DNA from: Echinococcus granulosus
Lineage: Eukaryota > Platyhelminthes > Cestoda > Cyclophyllidea > Taeniidae
Length of the DNA: 64,000 nucleotides
Assembly (NCBI RefSeq): GCF_000524195.1
Contig: NW_020170430.1
Span: 524,971-588,970, forward strand
Reading direction: 5' to 3'
Positions 35,922 through 50,804 of the stretch are shown piece by piece. The notes beneath the pieces were generated by a model. That model did no database searches. It was not told where the DNA came from and worked only from the letters and a program-made list of their open reading frames with translations. Every line of letters begins with the position of its first letter. Position 1 is the first letter of the stretch. Position numbers and translations under genes: made by a program.

Positions 35922-38900
35922 TTATGCACGCATCGCTTTGCTAGCTCGGCATCGCAGCATTTAGCGAAGGATCTTTCATCAAGCCACCTCGTGTTCAAAC
36001 AACTTTTCAGTTCTGGCAGTGGTTAGGGGGTTCCCTCTTTTCTAGTGTTTTAAGCTGCTAATGATTGCTCCCGCAGCACCTTCCAGTCTAGCGTTTAACC
36101 GTTGTTCATCAGAGCCACATCGAAAACGGAAAGTTTGCTGGCGCTGGCCATTTGTTAATTGCGTGTAAAACAATTCCACGTAATACTGCTTCTACATAAT
36201 TATATTGCTTAAAGTTAAAAAAATCAGAATTACACTCTGATTGTGTGTGCATATGTTCTGTTCCCATCAACGGTAAGTTCAACTAATGCATGGTCAGATA
36301 CGTGGTTTTCAACAATTCAATTGGGTCATGAGGGTATAACAGTTGTTTGTGAGATGGTTTTCCATGCCTCAGGCACACCTGACCAAAAGACCATTTTTCT
36401 TCGCTTAAAATAAGTGAAATTGTAATCCGAAAACTTCCTCATCCCATACTCCACCTAGAAATGCCTACATTTTAGTTGTTGCTATCAGAAGAAAGCACAC
36501 AATAGCGGATTGTATCGGCGAGTAAATGGGAGAGGTTGTGCATATATGGGGGCGGACAGGCTGCGAGACTTGCATGCTAGTTTAGCCGAGTTGACACTGT
36601 TTATCCTGTCACATCGATTCAACCAGTTGACAACAGGTTGACGACGCGAGCAAATCACATTCCCGTTTGAGAGGCACTTGCACCACCTTCCCCTCGCCCG
36701 CAATTCCGTGCCCGCCTTGTGGAGGGGACTGGCTTTCGTCATAAAATTAAGACTCATTTTCCTCAGATTCTCCGTTTCACTCTGCAAACAGTCGCATATA
36801 ACTAAAAATAAGTTGATAACGTCTTTGTGAAATGTGTGACTTGTCTTTTGTCGAAAAAAAACACTCAATCTCAACCAAGAGACGGCTGTTCGAATATGTC
36901 CAAGTAAGTCAAATTGTCTCGCAACCCTAAATTCCCTCCACTGTTTTAGAAACTAGCACTAGTCGGCCCATAGATTGCAAATAGCCACTTGCAACACGAA
37001 ACGGGGCATACACAATTGTCTCGTACTATAAATACAAGGTCCCCTTGACTCCAACCGACCGCTAACCCGGTGGCACTACCTCAGCTGTAGTTGAATTAAG
37101 GGCATCATTTGTCATTGCAGAAAGATCATACATCATGGGTTGGCTTAAAGCAATCCACCAAAGACGTCACAAACCCTTTGTTGTCGGTGGACTGGCTTCT
37201 GGTTTGTGGGACAACCGCGTGTCCTCTCTGTGAGTCACTGGGCCAGTGAGTCACGGGGTAAACAAAGCACCTCCACCAAACAGCGAACTGTTACGCACTC
37301 CTCCGCCAAGCGCTTAGATGCGTTTTGGTTTACAAAACTTGACGACTGTGGATTACTCCAAAAAGGTGATCCACTGCGTCTTTGAACCGCACACGTATCA
37401 AAGTACACTGTGTGTAGCGATGCGAAACGGACTTGACAATCTTACACAAAAAACACCCAACCCCACAAAGTCGGTCCCTGTGCCTACACCACGGCTAAAA
37501 GGTAGATTTCCTACTCAATCGAAACGTTTTGAATAGTTCCTTTGGCATTCGAGGCACAAGGCTGACTCAATTGAAGGGCATTAAATGCCACTAATCTGGT
37601 TTATTCTTTATGGTTCTCAACAGTCTTGTGCATGCAAATGTCTGTAAGTAGCTACAATACCAGCAGCTAGTTATTGCCTACATCACTGTACATTCGACTT
37701 GAAACAGTAGAAGTGTGGGTGCTGGGAAAAAACTTACACGCCTGTCATTTATGATGCGTCTACTTATAAACAATTTGGTGGTCTCGTGTCTCCCACCGTG
37801 TAGCAACTGACCTAATCGCCTGCCCAGGAGTACCCCTGAGTTGGGTACGCTAGAACCAACCGTTCATGCCATTCCAATTATGGAATTTGTGGACTCCTTC
37901 GTACATTCATCCCCATTATTGCAAATAACAAATTCTGGCGTAAAGTATGTAGGCTCAGCATTCACGCGGGAGTATCAGTTTCATTAAACCGATGCCTCAT
38001 TTCTAAACATTTCACCAGCGAATCATTTGGCAAACAATCGCAGATCTATTTTTTGGCCAAGGTAGGCTAGTCTTGCGACGTACGTTAACGTAGATAGTGT
38101 TTATAACGCAAGGCTCCACTTGCCACCCTCTCAACAAAAGGCATATAAATAAACCGTTTTTGAAGCCTATCTATAAAGCTGCTATTCACATCAAAGTAGA
38201 TTGCATGAGATGCTAGTGGGATAGCTTACATCACACTTTTAATCATAAAGCATATTCCTTACTAGAAAGTGTGGACCTCCCCCTCGGCTTTTCTGTCAAA
38301 CGGGCAGCCTCTCAAGTAAAATACTGAAATATGAATAAAATGCGGCTGAATCGTAGGCCATGGCATCGCGAATTTTTGCCATCGGAGTACAACAGAATGT
38401 TGATTCTCTTGGGTAATCCGCCTTTTCAGATAAATTTCGGGAAAAAAAACATAAACCTGAATCTGTCCGTTTCGTGGAAAAGACTAATTGCCAAACGATT
38501 ACGCTTTCATAAACAAGTGAATCCGCATGGAAATCTATGTAGAACACATCAAATTTAGAACAGGCTGTACGCTTACATGAGCAGTCACTTCTTTCGCGCA
38601 GTGAAGTTGAGCCTGAACAGCGACGTTAAAGATAATGAGAGATAAGCGATTTCTTACTTAATCTGCTCAGTTTTAATAGGCCGTTCTTTTCAAAGCAGGT
38701 TTTTGGTTTATCACGCCGTGTATATTAATGGTCGATTTGCATAAAGGCCCCGGACCGTCGCAAATAGGGTCTGACGCTCCAACGACTTACTTCAATTTGT
38801 CAAGGGACTGAGCGCCGATTTACAGCTATTTATAGAGTAAAAATGGAAAGGTACGCCGTCCCAACGTGTCACAGAATTGCACTAGTTGTTTGCATTTAGA

Positions 38901-39851
38901 GTACTGTATGGATTAAAAAAATAAGTTCGCCGTGGATAGATAAAACCTTGACTGAAAGTTTGGCGGGGGAAAATGACATTAGTTGAGAGCTGGAGTCGTT
39001 CCCTGGGTGGGAATGTGGCCCACCATTCTAAAGAAACAAATGCTCAAGCAAAGCAGCTAAAAAGTTTCAATATATATCCTCCTAAAAATCCTGAATATCT
39101 AAACGCGTCTTTTCAATTGGAAGAATGCTGGAAACTGTTCAATGGTAGTAAGACTACTTTATGAGTCACACAAATCGTTGCTTTTCTACTTTTACTGATA
39201 CATAGTAAGTACACTAAATTGTTTGCAAGAGGAATGGAGATTTAGCAAAACTTTATATTTTAAACTGCGTGTTATTTATTTTCACTCGCGTTCGCAAAAG
39301 TATTTCCTTTGCATAGTATAAACGAACATCATGATATGGCTATTGTCTGGGTAAATCAATTCGCCGCTTCATGCTTAGTGTAAATGTGAGCCTGGCCCAC
39401 CTGTGGAAATGAAATCAGTCCTGAAACACAAAGGCGATACAATGCGCACCATCGCACGTGAAACCTGAGCTAAATTTTTGCATAGTAATGCAGCTGGAAT
39501 CTAAATTGACGCACACATTTCATGCTTGGCATTTATCTCGCTTTTGCTACCACATGTCATTCGAATTAAAATGCAAATGGGATGGAGTCGTAACCAAGCG
39601 ATATTGATAGGGGGGTCAAAGAACATATATAGTGAGTTTACTAACCTTGGTTGCCAATGTTAGTAGTAGCACTGGCACTTGATGAGTATGAAAACATGTT
39701 TGCCGCTTGCACATTGACACCCCAAAGGGCTAAGTTTGAAGCTAACATTCGGTGTCCATTTTAAAGAAATGCGCAGTTTGCTTTTGTCTCACTGTGAGTT
39801 TTGCGGAATCACTTGTAAAGTACCAAGCATCAAAACATCCTCATCTTATTA
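35922..39851. other. intergenic, no recognisable gene
   Basis: About 3.9 kb of AT-rich DNA. Open frames at 36874-36485 (minus) and 37318-37536 (plus) show no family signature. No repeat copy was noticed. Confidence 0.3.
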
Positions 39852-40059
39852 TTTTGCGTCCCGAGATTTCCCTGAAGACGAAGTAAGACATAAAACTCGG
39901 GTAGAATATGTTCAGTACAGTACATACAGTACGTACAATAGGTCCGGGGGTCTACTGACATGGTCTGGAGGCCAGGTCACCCAGCGCAGGTACTATGGTG
40001 GAGCCTCTGAGTGGCCCGCTAATAAAACCGACAGTTGAGCAACTAATTAACGTATTACA
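39852..40059 (-). mobile_element. solo-LTR/TRIM-like repeat, copy f (subfamily B)
   Basis: About 208 bp in minus orientation. It starts GCGTCCCGAGATTTCCCTGA just inside the left edge and ends AACGTATTACA. The middle differs from copies a, c and g: it has CTACTGACATGGTCTGGAGG and GGAGCCTCTGAGTGGCCC, shared with copies h and i. This defines a second subfamily. No target duplication is visible. Confidence 0.6.
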
Positions 40060-43000
40060 GCTGCACTACGTGAAGAGTTAAATCCAGACCCTTACATAGC
40101 ATTCCAAATCAGGATTTTGCGATGCGAGTTTCTTCTTGCTATTTGAAACATGTGAAAACTCAAATCGTACCGTAGGCACTGTAAATGAACAGGAATTCCA
40201 AGTAAATTTTTTTTATAAAGTATGACAGTAATATAACTACTCTTTAGGGGGATTTCCAACATCGAAATCAAAGATGCCAAATATCTAGTCCACTTATTGC
40301 ACATGACATTTCCTTACTTTCAATATATTTGAAAATGGCATCTCGTTCACTAATTTTCTGGTATATATTTTACCTTATCATTATATCATACTGTTCATAC
40401 TACTATTAGTAGGTTTGTATGTTGTCAAAGCAACGTGAAACTGATTCGACTGAACTCAGGCTGAAACACAATCACTTCTTTTTGAATCTTCCGAGGATGA
40501 AGGAAAAAACGAATCCCTACTACACCTAAAATGAGCGAAAAAGGCATTTTGGAAGTCTAAAACTAAGGTCTTCTGTCAATATCCCGAACAGTATTTGCAT
40601 GGAGGTTTTAATGCCTCCCATGCGAGCTCCCCTTTTTTACTCCTTACTCGTGACAGAAAAATACTAGGTCCAGTCTTTTGGCCCACCACCTGCCAAGAAA
40701 AGTTAAGCTAGAATTTCTTGTTCAAATTTATTTTAATAATAGCGACTAGCCTAATACAGTAGGAAAGGACAGAACTTAAACCGATAATTATTTCCAGTCA
40801 ATGAAGAACTAGCAAATTCTGCTAACGAATGCCCGTGGAGTGAACGAAACGTATTTGGCCGTCAGTGTAATAAATTGCCAAATTTCTGCCTACTTTTATC
40901 CCAGTCTACCATCTGCAACTTCTATTTCACTAATTTCATATCCCAAAGTGCGTTCATTACAGATAATTAGTGCCTACGAAAAGCTACTTCCAACGACAGC
41001 AGTCAAGTTGCTTTGACTCTAAAAAAAAGCAAATGTAACTGACTGCAGTGCAGATGTGAGTAATGTGGGGGTGGGGAGAGCACTCCGACCCCATTTCTAT
41101 GAGGCAGGACCCGCAAGCACATTGTTTCGCCATTGTCACATCATCATTACGTAAACTGGTTGATTAATTGTTGGGAAATTTCCCTTACTCAAGTTCTACA
41201 CCATGGAAAGGCAGTATTCATTGCCTACAGAACACCATTGTTCACTGAATACTTTACACAAACCTGACTTAACTTTAATCCACTTTCGCATCGACATCAC
41301 AAATGCGTTAACATGTCAAATTTAGCCTACTGCTTCTGAAATTTTACTGCTTATGATCTGATTATATCATAATCTGAAATAACTGCCGTTCATGAGCCAT
41401 CGGGTCAGCCTGAAGTTGGTTTTGTACATGTGTTCGAATGGTAAATAAGGCAGCCTCGTATTGATTCACCTCTGACGCCCTTGTGGTTTCGACGGTCACC
41501 GGCGGTAGGGCGGTCGCGTGTCGGCTGTGCGTTGGCGGCGCTTGGACGTGCATGCATGCGCACTACGCGTGCAACTCCCTCCCACCAGCTTCCCCATCCA
41601 CGTAGCTGTCTTGGGATGCGTTTCATTGTTTATCACTCCCAAATGTCCACATCTCCTGCCTTCGCGAGGGGACTTTTCAGCAATCATTTCACCGTTCCGA
41701 CAAACGGCATGTTTCAAAAGCACGCTTGGACGACTAGTTGCAATTGCCTCCTTTTTTCCAATAGTGGAATATCCGGTTGTAAGAAAGTACTCTAATTCCA
41801 ATACCTAATTTAGCATAGCCATAGATACGGCAACTTGCCTCGCATTAATAGGGTTGCGGTGGCTTTCTAGTGATACGCTTCCGGATGCTTAGACAAAACG
41901 TTTTGTGGCTGGACAGAAGTTCATCTTGAGGGCAAGCACATACTCAAGCCCGCATACACAAAATATGAGAAGCGTGAGCACTTACGGAACATTTTGGGGA
42001 TTCTCCATATTCCAAGAGTCTATTTAAAAGGCGAATTCATGAAATCCACAGATCAGCCATTTATAGAGAATCCTGGTGGGATTTTCCAAGCAGCCCATTA
42101 CAAGTCTGTTGCTGCTTTCGACACCTTTGACTTACTTGGATGAAACGTATCTGACAAATCCACGTTGAGCACCGCTTGTTTTCTTTTATTCCCATATGTA
42201 GTTATATAAAGTGGAGGAGTTTTGACGCATGTACCAGTACGTTCAAGAAGTCGCCATTTGACCAGTGATCTAACCCACCGAAAACATCTACCAGTTACTA
42301 GATTTGACGTAAAACGTGAAAGACTCTCGCAAAAGAAGTTACTTATTGCGGAAGCACTTCACTCAAAAACTTCTTAGTCATAAAATGACCCGATTTAAGA
42401 CTGAGTAATGAAAATGGGGTAGCCAATGACCATCATGAAAGGCTATTATCAAATAGGTTAGAGGTTTATCCACAGCTGACATAATGAAATTGCCACAGTA
42501 AGTATAGCATGAGCTAGGTGCAAATGGGTTAATCCAGCTTAATGGATTCCAACTCACTTCCCCTTAAATGAAATCGGGTGTCAAACCAGTTTACGTAACA
42601 CACACGACCTAGTCAAGAGCTATTTCACCTGACAAGGTAGAATCCCTTCATAGGTTTTAATAGTAAAAAGCGCAACGCTCATGACAAACTCGAAACCTGT
42701 TTCATAATCCAATTTAACATCAAACAAGACGAAATTGAAGGATAAGTACCAAAAGACCGAATGAAGAGTCTAAAAAAGTGCAAGTGGCAAGTCTGGGTAA
42801 AGTAAAATTAAAAAGTAGCTATAAGAATTCACTAAATTTGCGTTAGGTGGCTGACGAATGCAAGCGAACGTGGGATTTTAAAATTATTGATTAAAATATG
42901 AAGTCTAGGGCACTAATTCACTAAAGAGGATTTGTTACGACTATGAGAAACCGTATAATTGGGGGATATTCGAACAACAAAATCAAGCCAAAGAGTCTTG

Positions 43001-43255
43001 TAAATATATTATTGCAACTAAATAATGAAACGACAAAGATGATTTTAGAGAAACATAGAAGTAGGTGAATAAATATATCTGGATGCCTCACAGGCAAAAC
43101 GCAGATTTGCGAAACGCGAGAGAATCCTGACGATACAAACCGGGAAGCAACTGGGAAGCCAGTCGGAGAAGAACGGCAGGATGGAATGCACACAAGCTGC
43201 AGAAATTCAAGTCACGTGATTAGGTGTCGAGAATCGGCAGGAAATACAAAACCAT
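40060..43255. other. intergenic, includes a CpG-rich patch
   Basis: No gene was recognised. A strongly GC- and CpG-rich patch at about 41470-41590 contrasts with the AT-rich surroundings; overlapping open frames exist there on both strands, none with a domain. The last few hundred bases should include the 3' untranslated region of the minus-strand Rho gene. Confidence 0.3.
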
Positions 43256-43941
43256 CTATAAAACTTTGCAGCGCTTCTTCTTTGATTTTTTGGAGGTCTC
43301 CAACGCCGCTCGAGTCGCCATTTCAAAGACCTCGCGGACATTCTCTTTCGTTTTAGCTGAAAGAAAGTTATACAAATATTCGCCACGTACCAGAGCACTC
43401 GACGTAGCCATAGGCACCGATTTGATTGGCTTTGGCCTTGCCTTGTTCAGTAGTAACCGGGGACTGTTTAACTTTTGCGAGCTCCATTCGAGTTTTCTCA
43501 TCATTCCGAAGATCCTTTTTATTGCCAACAAGTATTATTGGCACATTGGGACAAAAGTGTTTGACCTGGGACAGTCAATTCACGATAACTATACGCCCAC
43601 CTCTGCCGTCCACTTCTCGGATATATTCTCCAAACTATCGGGACTATCAATCGAGAAACACATCAAAATAACGTCGGTTTCAGGATACGACAGAGGCCTA
43701 AGCCGATCATAATCCTCCTGCCCGGCAGTATCCCATAGTGCAAGTTCAACCTCAAATAAGTGCAGAAACAGGAACTTACTCTTGTATTCTCCATTTCGAT
43801 ATCGGCAACGTAATTTTCAAACACAGTAGGAACGTATACTTCCGGAAACTGGTCCTTACTGAAAACGATTAAAAGACAGGTTTTGCCACATGTTCCATCA
43901 CCGACAATCACCAACTTTTTCCTTATTGCACTCGTCGCCAT
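43256..43941 (-). CDS. Rho-family GTPase (RhoA type), copy 1
   Basis: Four exons, 43941-43780, 43750-43601, 43565-43391 and 43356-43256, give 195 residues. Rho is a membrane-anchored molecular switch controlling actin and cytokinesis. The P-loop is GDGTCGKT (residues 14-21), switch [12 protein letters not shown], switch [19 protein letters not shown], base-binding GNKKDL, and SAK near the end. A polybasic KKSKKKR leads to the CaaX box CKVL, whose final Leu predicts geranylgeranylation. Introns are 29, 35 and 34 bases. The first (43751-43779), after EMENTR, is absent from copy 2. Upstream, 1.1 kb separates it from copy 2 in divergent orientation. Confidence 0.95.
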
Positions 43942-44363
43942 CGGGAAGTAAAGACCTGAAGGGACCGGGATTACAGGTCGATACACTAAAGTGGCTGGTA
44001 TAAACAACCTAAAATTCATTTCATTAGACTCCGAAATTCAGTGTAAAAACACAAAACAATACTTGTCCAACAAAAAGCAAGAGGCTAACTAACGTGTAAC
44101 TTTAGCTTCTAAGAAAAAAGGCAAAAGTATGAGTGGATATAACGCTTATTTAAATTATACAAACTCATAGCAAATTATTTTTGCAAATTGGTTCACAGTT
44201 ATAGAACCTGCATTTAAATTTCCAAAAACGTTATATCAAAATGATTTATAAAGGTATTGGCAGGAATCAAAGATTGGGAGGTACAGCGAAAATATTCACA
44301 CGCACTAGTTACAGGATTTTACTTACAAAGAATAGAGGCAGAAGCTTTCCTCTCTGTTTATTT
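43942..44363. other. left part of the spacer between the two Rho genes
   Basis: AT-rich DNA upstream of Rho copy 1 that probably includes its promoter. The spacer continues to 45082 and contains repeat copy g. No additional gene is seen. Confidence 0.3.
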
Positions 44364-44561
44364 TGTAATACGATAGTGGTTTATCCCTCGGTTCTGGTGA
44401 GGCGCCACTTTTGTACTTTGAATTAGCCCCCTTGTACCTCGCTGGGTGGGCTGGCCTTTTGGGCCATGCCAATAGCCCAGATACCTTCTCCGTGCTAGAT
44501 ATATATATTCTGCCCGAGTATTGTGTCTTATTTTGTCTTAAGGGAGTCTCGGGACGCTACA
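44364..44561 (+). mobile_element. solo-LTR/TRIM-like repeat, copy g (best intact copy)
   Basis: 198-bp copy from TGTAATACGATAGTGG to GGGACGCTACA, with exact flanking ATTT (44360-44363 and 44562-44565). All internal blocks are present, so it is the best reference for the family. It sits between the two divergent Rho genes and may lie in or near their promoters. Confidence 0.8.
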
Positions 44562-44565
44562 ATTT

Positions 44566-45733
<1,168 letters not shown>

Positions 45734-48700
45734 ACCTATATTTTCTAATAATTCCCTAATCATGCAAAGCAACACTCAGTTTTATATGCTACTGGCGATC
45801 TTCTTCATCCCGTCTTGCATACAAATTGCTTTGTGTTTTTGTATTAATTGGATCTAATCGTTCCGCAATCAATATCAATTTTTGCTTGCAAAAATCGATA
45901 CATTCGTCATTCGCTTACCATCCCAGTCTCATACGTTCTTGACCATTCTTGACTTCTGTGTTTTGATGTGCCTCTAGCGTCTTGGCTCAGTTTCGCGAAA
46001 ACTTCGTTTTCTCTGTCCCTGTATGTTATATGCTCTCGTGAACTGGATAGTAACCCGTCATGGTCACTGCTCTTTGGTTAGCCTCTACAGCAGTTAGAGC
46101 AGTGCAAACATGATTATTCTTAATGTTTATTGAATACATCGTGACCCCTCGCGCCGAAGTCCAGCTGCTTTGGCTACTCTCTTGTTTTCGTTTCACAAAT
46201 TTCATCTAAACCAAGCCTCATATCTGAGAATATTTTCCATTTTAAATTGTTGAAATGGATATTAAAGTTTGCATCTTCGTTACGTATTATTGTTCAAATG
46301 CTGACCTTACCCTTGTCATGCACTTGCGCAATACCCAATATAAACGCCGTAAGTGCTGTCAGCTTGCTATTATCGTCTTGACTATTTACGTTTACCAAAG
46401 CTTTATGTAAATCACTTAAAGGGTATCCCTTGTGAGTACATAATAATTGTTTTGCAACTATCATTTGCGCCTATATTATTGCGTCTACACAGATGTATTT
46501 TTCATGTGTTTAGCTGGCTAGCAGCATCGTGACAGACTACAATTTGCTTGTGAATGTTTAGGATGGGTAAGAATCTTTTTGCCTAGCGTTTTTGTAATCC
46601 CAGGAGCCTTTACGCAGGAATGAAATAGGAATGTATGTGTTAAAATAAGTGTAGCTATTGTTTAGGTGAAGCTTCCGGAACACCTATATGGACCTTTTAG
46701 AGGTTTCGTAATTTATCCCACTTGAGTTGATTAGACTGCTCTTTATCGCTATCACTACGCAATCTTCAGCTGAATCAAATTGGTTATCGAATTTGTAAGT
46801 AATGGCTTGATTGCCCATGTGCTGGCAGTTTGAGCATTCGCCAGAGGAGTAGAAGCACTAAGGAATTTTTCTAATGAACCATTAATTGTTACGATTCCCT
46901 CTTTTCGTATTACGTTGAGTTCTCACGAAAGATGTCATAGAGGCACGTTGCCTCCTAGTTATAGCTTCTAACAATAGGTTCATTCAGTTTGGTACCGTAT
47001 TTGAAACGCACTTGAATCCTCGTTTCGCTCCTTGGGTAGAAAATGGTGGATCCTGACAGCCACAGATCAAATTAACGGTCCACTTGACACATCGGGAATC
47101 ATATTTTGCTTGCACATGTGACTTCTTTGCTGCATACTCGTTGCCGTAGCGAAGCGTTTACTAATTATCACTTTCCGTTTGGTGTGTTGTATTTCAGATC
47201 ACACACGTGCTAGTAGGCAAAAGCATCACATGATTCAACTGATGTCAGGGTCCGTGCATCAAAAGGCTAGTAATTATTTCACCTCTTTCCCTTTCGAGCA
47301 AACGGGTGGATTCTTGTGCTTTCAAGAACAGCAGAAAAAAACCACTATGTCATGATCAAAAGCGAATTTAAAGTTATCGGGGTATTTAAATTGTGCATCT
47401 CCTCATTGTATATATTTTGCACGCTATATTCCGTCCCTAGTGCTCTGAAACTATTAGCTTGGACACGAATTTCTGGTCGTTGTAGTTCGTTTTGCGTATT
47501 GTTGGTTTTTACTAAAGAGCACCCGGATGTCTTTAACATGCTGCACTACGAACAGCTCCGTCTCACTACAATTAAGTGATCGTAACGATTAAGGGCTGTG
47601 TTGATTATTAAAATGCCTCGTAGGTACGTGGTGAGCGTGACGTGTGCGTATCTCAGACTACTCAATTCAAATAAGGCATTATTGATTAATAACAAGCATA
47701 TTGTTGGAACTCGTCATCTCATGGAGGTGGGAGATGCGGTTGGTGTGTCATGGTATATTAGAGCGGCAAACTACAATGACTGTCATGGAAAATTTGGTTC
47801 AAGACCTAGCTCAATTGGTGAACTCAACGGGTTTGGGTCACATGCACCTGGTTGTTTTAAAATTATCCATCTGAATCAAAACCTGGGTTGATTTCGCATG
47901 AAAGCTCATAATGTTTTAGAATCTCACCACGCCACGTATGCCTAAGCATCGTGACCTTTCGACTTCGTTCGTGATTCGCCGTACAATGCACTCATGCCAA
48001 AATTTCTGACAGAATGATAGTGTTAGGCTATCAGTGTATTCACATAACGCGAAAACTCAGTTCATTCGGAAGACGACTTCAATGCTCAGGGGGAAATGCT
48101 ATAGCTGCGCACAAATGACTCCTCTTTTGTGGGTGCGCACGTGGTTGCGCGCGCGCCTGTATAATTAGCGACAGCTGAAGTGCTGTTGGGGCATTCAAGC
48201 ACAAACCGGTGCTGGAGAGACTCCGCTATTACAGGCGCGCATTCGCGCCCATATAGCTAAACTTTCTAAGCAGAATTAGATAGGTCTGCTGCTAAACAGG
48301 TCACGCGCTTGCCAACTCAAATGTGATGTAACCTCTGCTTGGCAGAGGAGTGGATTCTGTGCTTGCCCTGCTGGATTCGTCTTTGACCGATTTATTACAG
48401 TTTTGTCGGTTATCTACTCCATATAAGTGTATATTTGGCTTTTCTGGTAATTTTTAAGGAGGAGGAATCCGCATTTCCATTGGCCGAGGAAGAACATAGC
48501 GAAGAGTCGAAGTGCTGAGCAAAAGTCTGTTTGAGATTCACTGAAAACGACTAACCATAGTAAGCAATTCTTACTGTTAGGATGACCTCCAAGTTCTCGG
48601 AAAACTGTCAGCTAGCACGAAATTCAGCAATAAAGGAGTAAATGCACCTGTTGGATCTATTTTTGTGAGTATTCGCGTATTCAGAAAACAAGTTTGTGAT

Positions 48701-50647
48701 ATCGTGAAGGGAATAAAGCATTCTTCAGTAGTTTTTTAATCGATTTTTAATCCACTTAAAAGTGGCATATTTAGTTAAACATTATTAAAATCTCCACTTT
48801 GATGATACTGCGGTCGTTTCAATGATCTCTTTCAGGTACTATTGCCTCCACCGACAAACATGTGGAAATATTTTCCTCTAGATTATGTCTTGAATGTCCT
48901 GAAATGTAAATACTAGAAGATTGTGGGAAGGGCAGGGGTCCTTGCAAGCCATATGTGGGTCATCTCGATGGGGCGTAAAATTGCATGGCGAATACACAAT
49001 GTGATATAACTGAACGCTTATTTGAGGACGAATTGGCATTTCCTCAAAAAAAGTTCAGAGAGTCAATAATAATAAGGTCAGTAAAACTTACTTTGCCCTT
49101 TAAAAATTTCTGAAAAGAAAGAAAAAACAAGCGCTATGAATTACGCTGGGTTATTTTTTTCCTTAAAGTAAACAGCTTAGGCGTCTCTGAATGGGTGCAA
49201 AAGTCTACAGTTAAATTATGCTGATTGTAATAGGTTCAGTGTTTATCGCTTTCTCCTTAGCCTTAGAACTAGTGAACGAGTTGGACGAGGCCGTGCTTTA
49301 TGGGGTAGCGATTATTAAGGGGGCACAGGTATTACAGGTTAACATTTTTGCGGAATATGCTTCCCTCTCGGAGCCCATGGCGCACTTTCTAATCGCCTCT
49401 CGCCTGACAGGTACATTTAAACAAACGCGTTGTGCTGACAATGTGGCAACAGCTATAAAATGCTTTTTTTAACCCGCCTTTCTGGTTCTGCAGTAGCCAT
49501 TGAAGTCATGTATTTGCTATCTATTTTTACTTAAGTAGCCATTCATTTAATAGGAGTTGAATGTATATAATAAATGAATTTTGCTGTACGACTGTACAGA
49601 ATTTGTATTTGAAGATCGAAGAGGTTTTTTACTGGGATGGAACATTGAAATAATAATAAAAAGTAGAACAACTATGCGGTAGACGGGAGGAGATAAGGTA
49701 CGCTTTTCTTTTTTAAAGAGGCCTAAAACAACACCTCCCATTCCTACGTTATTGAGAATTCTCGGAGCTACCTGAGTTTGTACAACATAGGATGGGACTC
49801 TATTATCGGCTGTGTTAACTGAGAGTGAGTTGCGCCGACCGGAAGTGCCATTTTACTGGCATTTCCCTTGTATTTTTCTGCTCTTTTTGAAGACCTCACG
49901 TATTCAATGGATTCCACAAGTTTTCTACTGGCGGTAAATTCTCACCTCAGGCACGATTCTATCTTGTTGATTTCCATCTCCCTGTATATGATAATGTGAA
50001 TTTCAAAGCAAAAAGGAGGTCTAACAGGATCGCACTCCTGCTCATCACTCGGCATCAGGTGGTGACTCTTTTATTCTATTCCAATATCTAGGCTGTTAAG
50101 CCACAGATTACCCAAAGGGCACGTACACTTTGTTTACGATTACTCCACATTTGAGTACAATAGCCCTGAATGTGTACTTGTAGTTTCAACGCCACTTAAT
50201 TCTTTCATTTAGGTTACAAAAGTGGTAGTAGAAATATCACTGACAACCTGAAATGCAATTGCCTTTGTCCAAGTCGTACAATAACTCCCCAAGTAGACCC
50301 CTACCTACTTCAGCCGTGATACAATCAAGTGCCGTAATATGGTTCGGTATGGATTCTAACCAGTGTCAAATCCTCCCTTTCCCAGTGTTCAAAAATGTCA
50401 CAAAAATGTATTTTAATGATGCGAACATGAAGGCATATTGGGGCGTGAACTCGCATCTTGTCTAAATTCCCGTCAAAAATAGCGTTACTCTGACTCCAAG
50501 CGCTAAATACTGTAGGAAGTAGTTTTTAATGCAAAGTAATGGGGCAGAAATACCTTAACACCAACCACATAAAATGATACTTTGCTTTTATTAATTTCAT
50601 TTCAGTCATTCCACTTTTCTGTTTATGCTTCTCGTCTTTTGACCTTG
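45734..50647. other. long intergenic region, contains one long hairpin
   Basis: No recognisable gene over about 4.9 kb. A GC-rich imperfect inverted repeat lies at 48151-48240 (listed separately). Open frames near 47.3-47.9 and 49.2 kb have no domain. Confidence 0.3.
48151..48240. repeat. GC-rich imperfect inverted repeat (hairpin)
   Basis: GCGCGCCTGTATAATTAGCG (48151-48170) pairs with CGCTATTACAGGCGCGC (48224-48240) apart from a 3-base bulge. Weaker pairing continues outward to about 48250. The 53-base interior also holds short complementary pieces (GTGCT and AGCAC). It could form a folded RNA, or be the relic of a small foldback element. Confidence 0.5.
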
Positions 50648-50804
50648 TGGAGCGCCCCCAGACTCCCCTGAGGAAAAAAGACGGAACAATGCTTTGACGG
50701 AATTGGAACTATTGGCCGGACCTTCCGGCGAAGGTGCAGTAGCGGAGCCTCCAAGTGGCCCTGCTGCCAAAACTGCGAGTTAAACAAACAATTAAAGCAT
50801 TACA
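50648..50804 (-). mobile_element. solo-LTR/TRIM-like repeat, copy h (subfamily B)
   Basis: 157-bp minus-strand copy, TGGAGCGCCCCCAGACTCCC at one end and AAGCATTACA at the other. Flanks CTTG (50644-50647) and CTTA (50805-50808) differ by one base. It shares the GGAGCCTCCAAGTGGCCC block with copy f. Confidence 0.6.

Noticed and set aside
43224..43712. 162-codon plus-strand frame opposite the Rho copy 1 gene.
   Set aside because: It is the antisense shadow of the Rho exons, whose coding strand is certain from homology.
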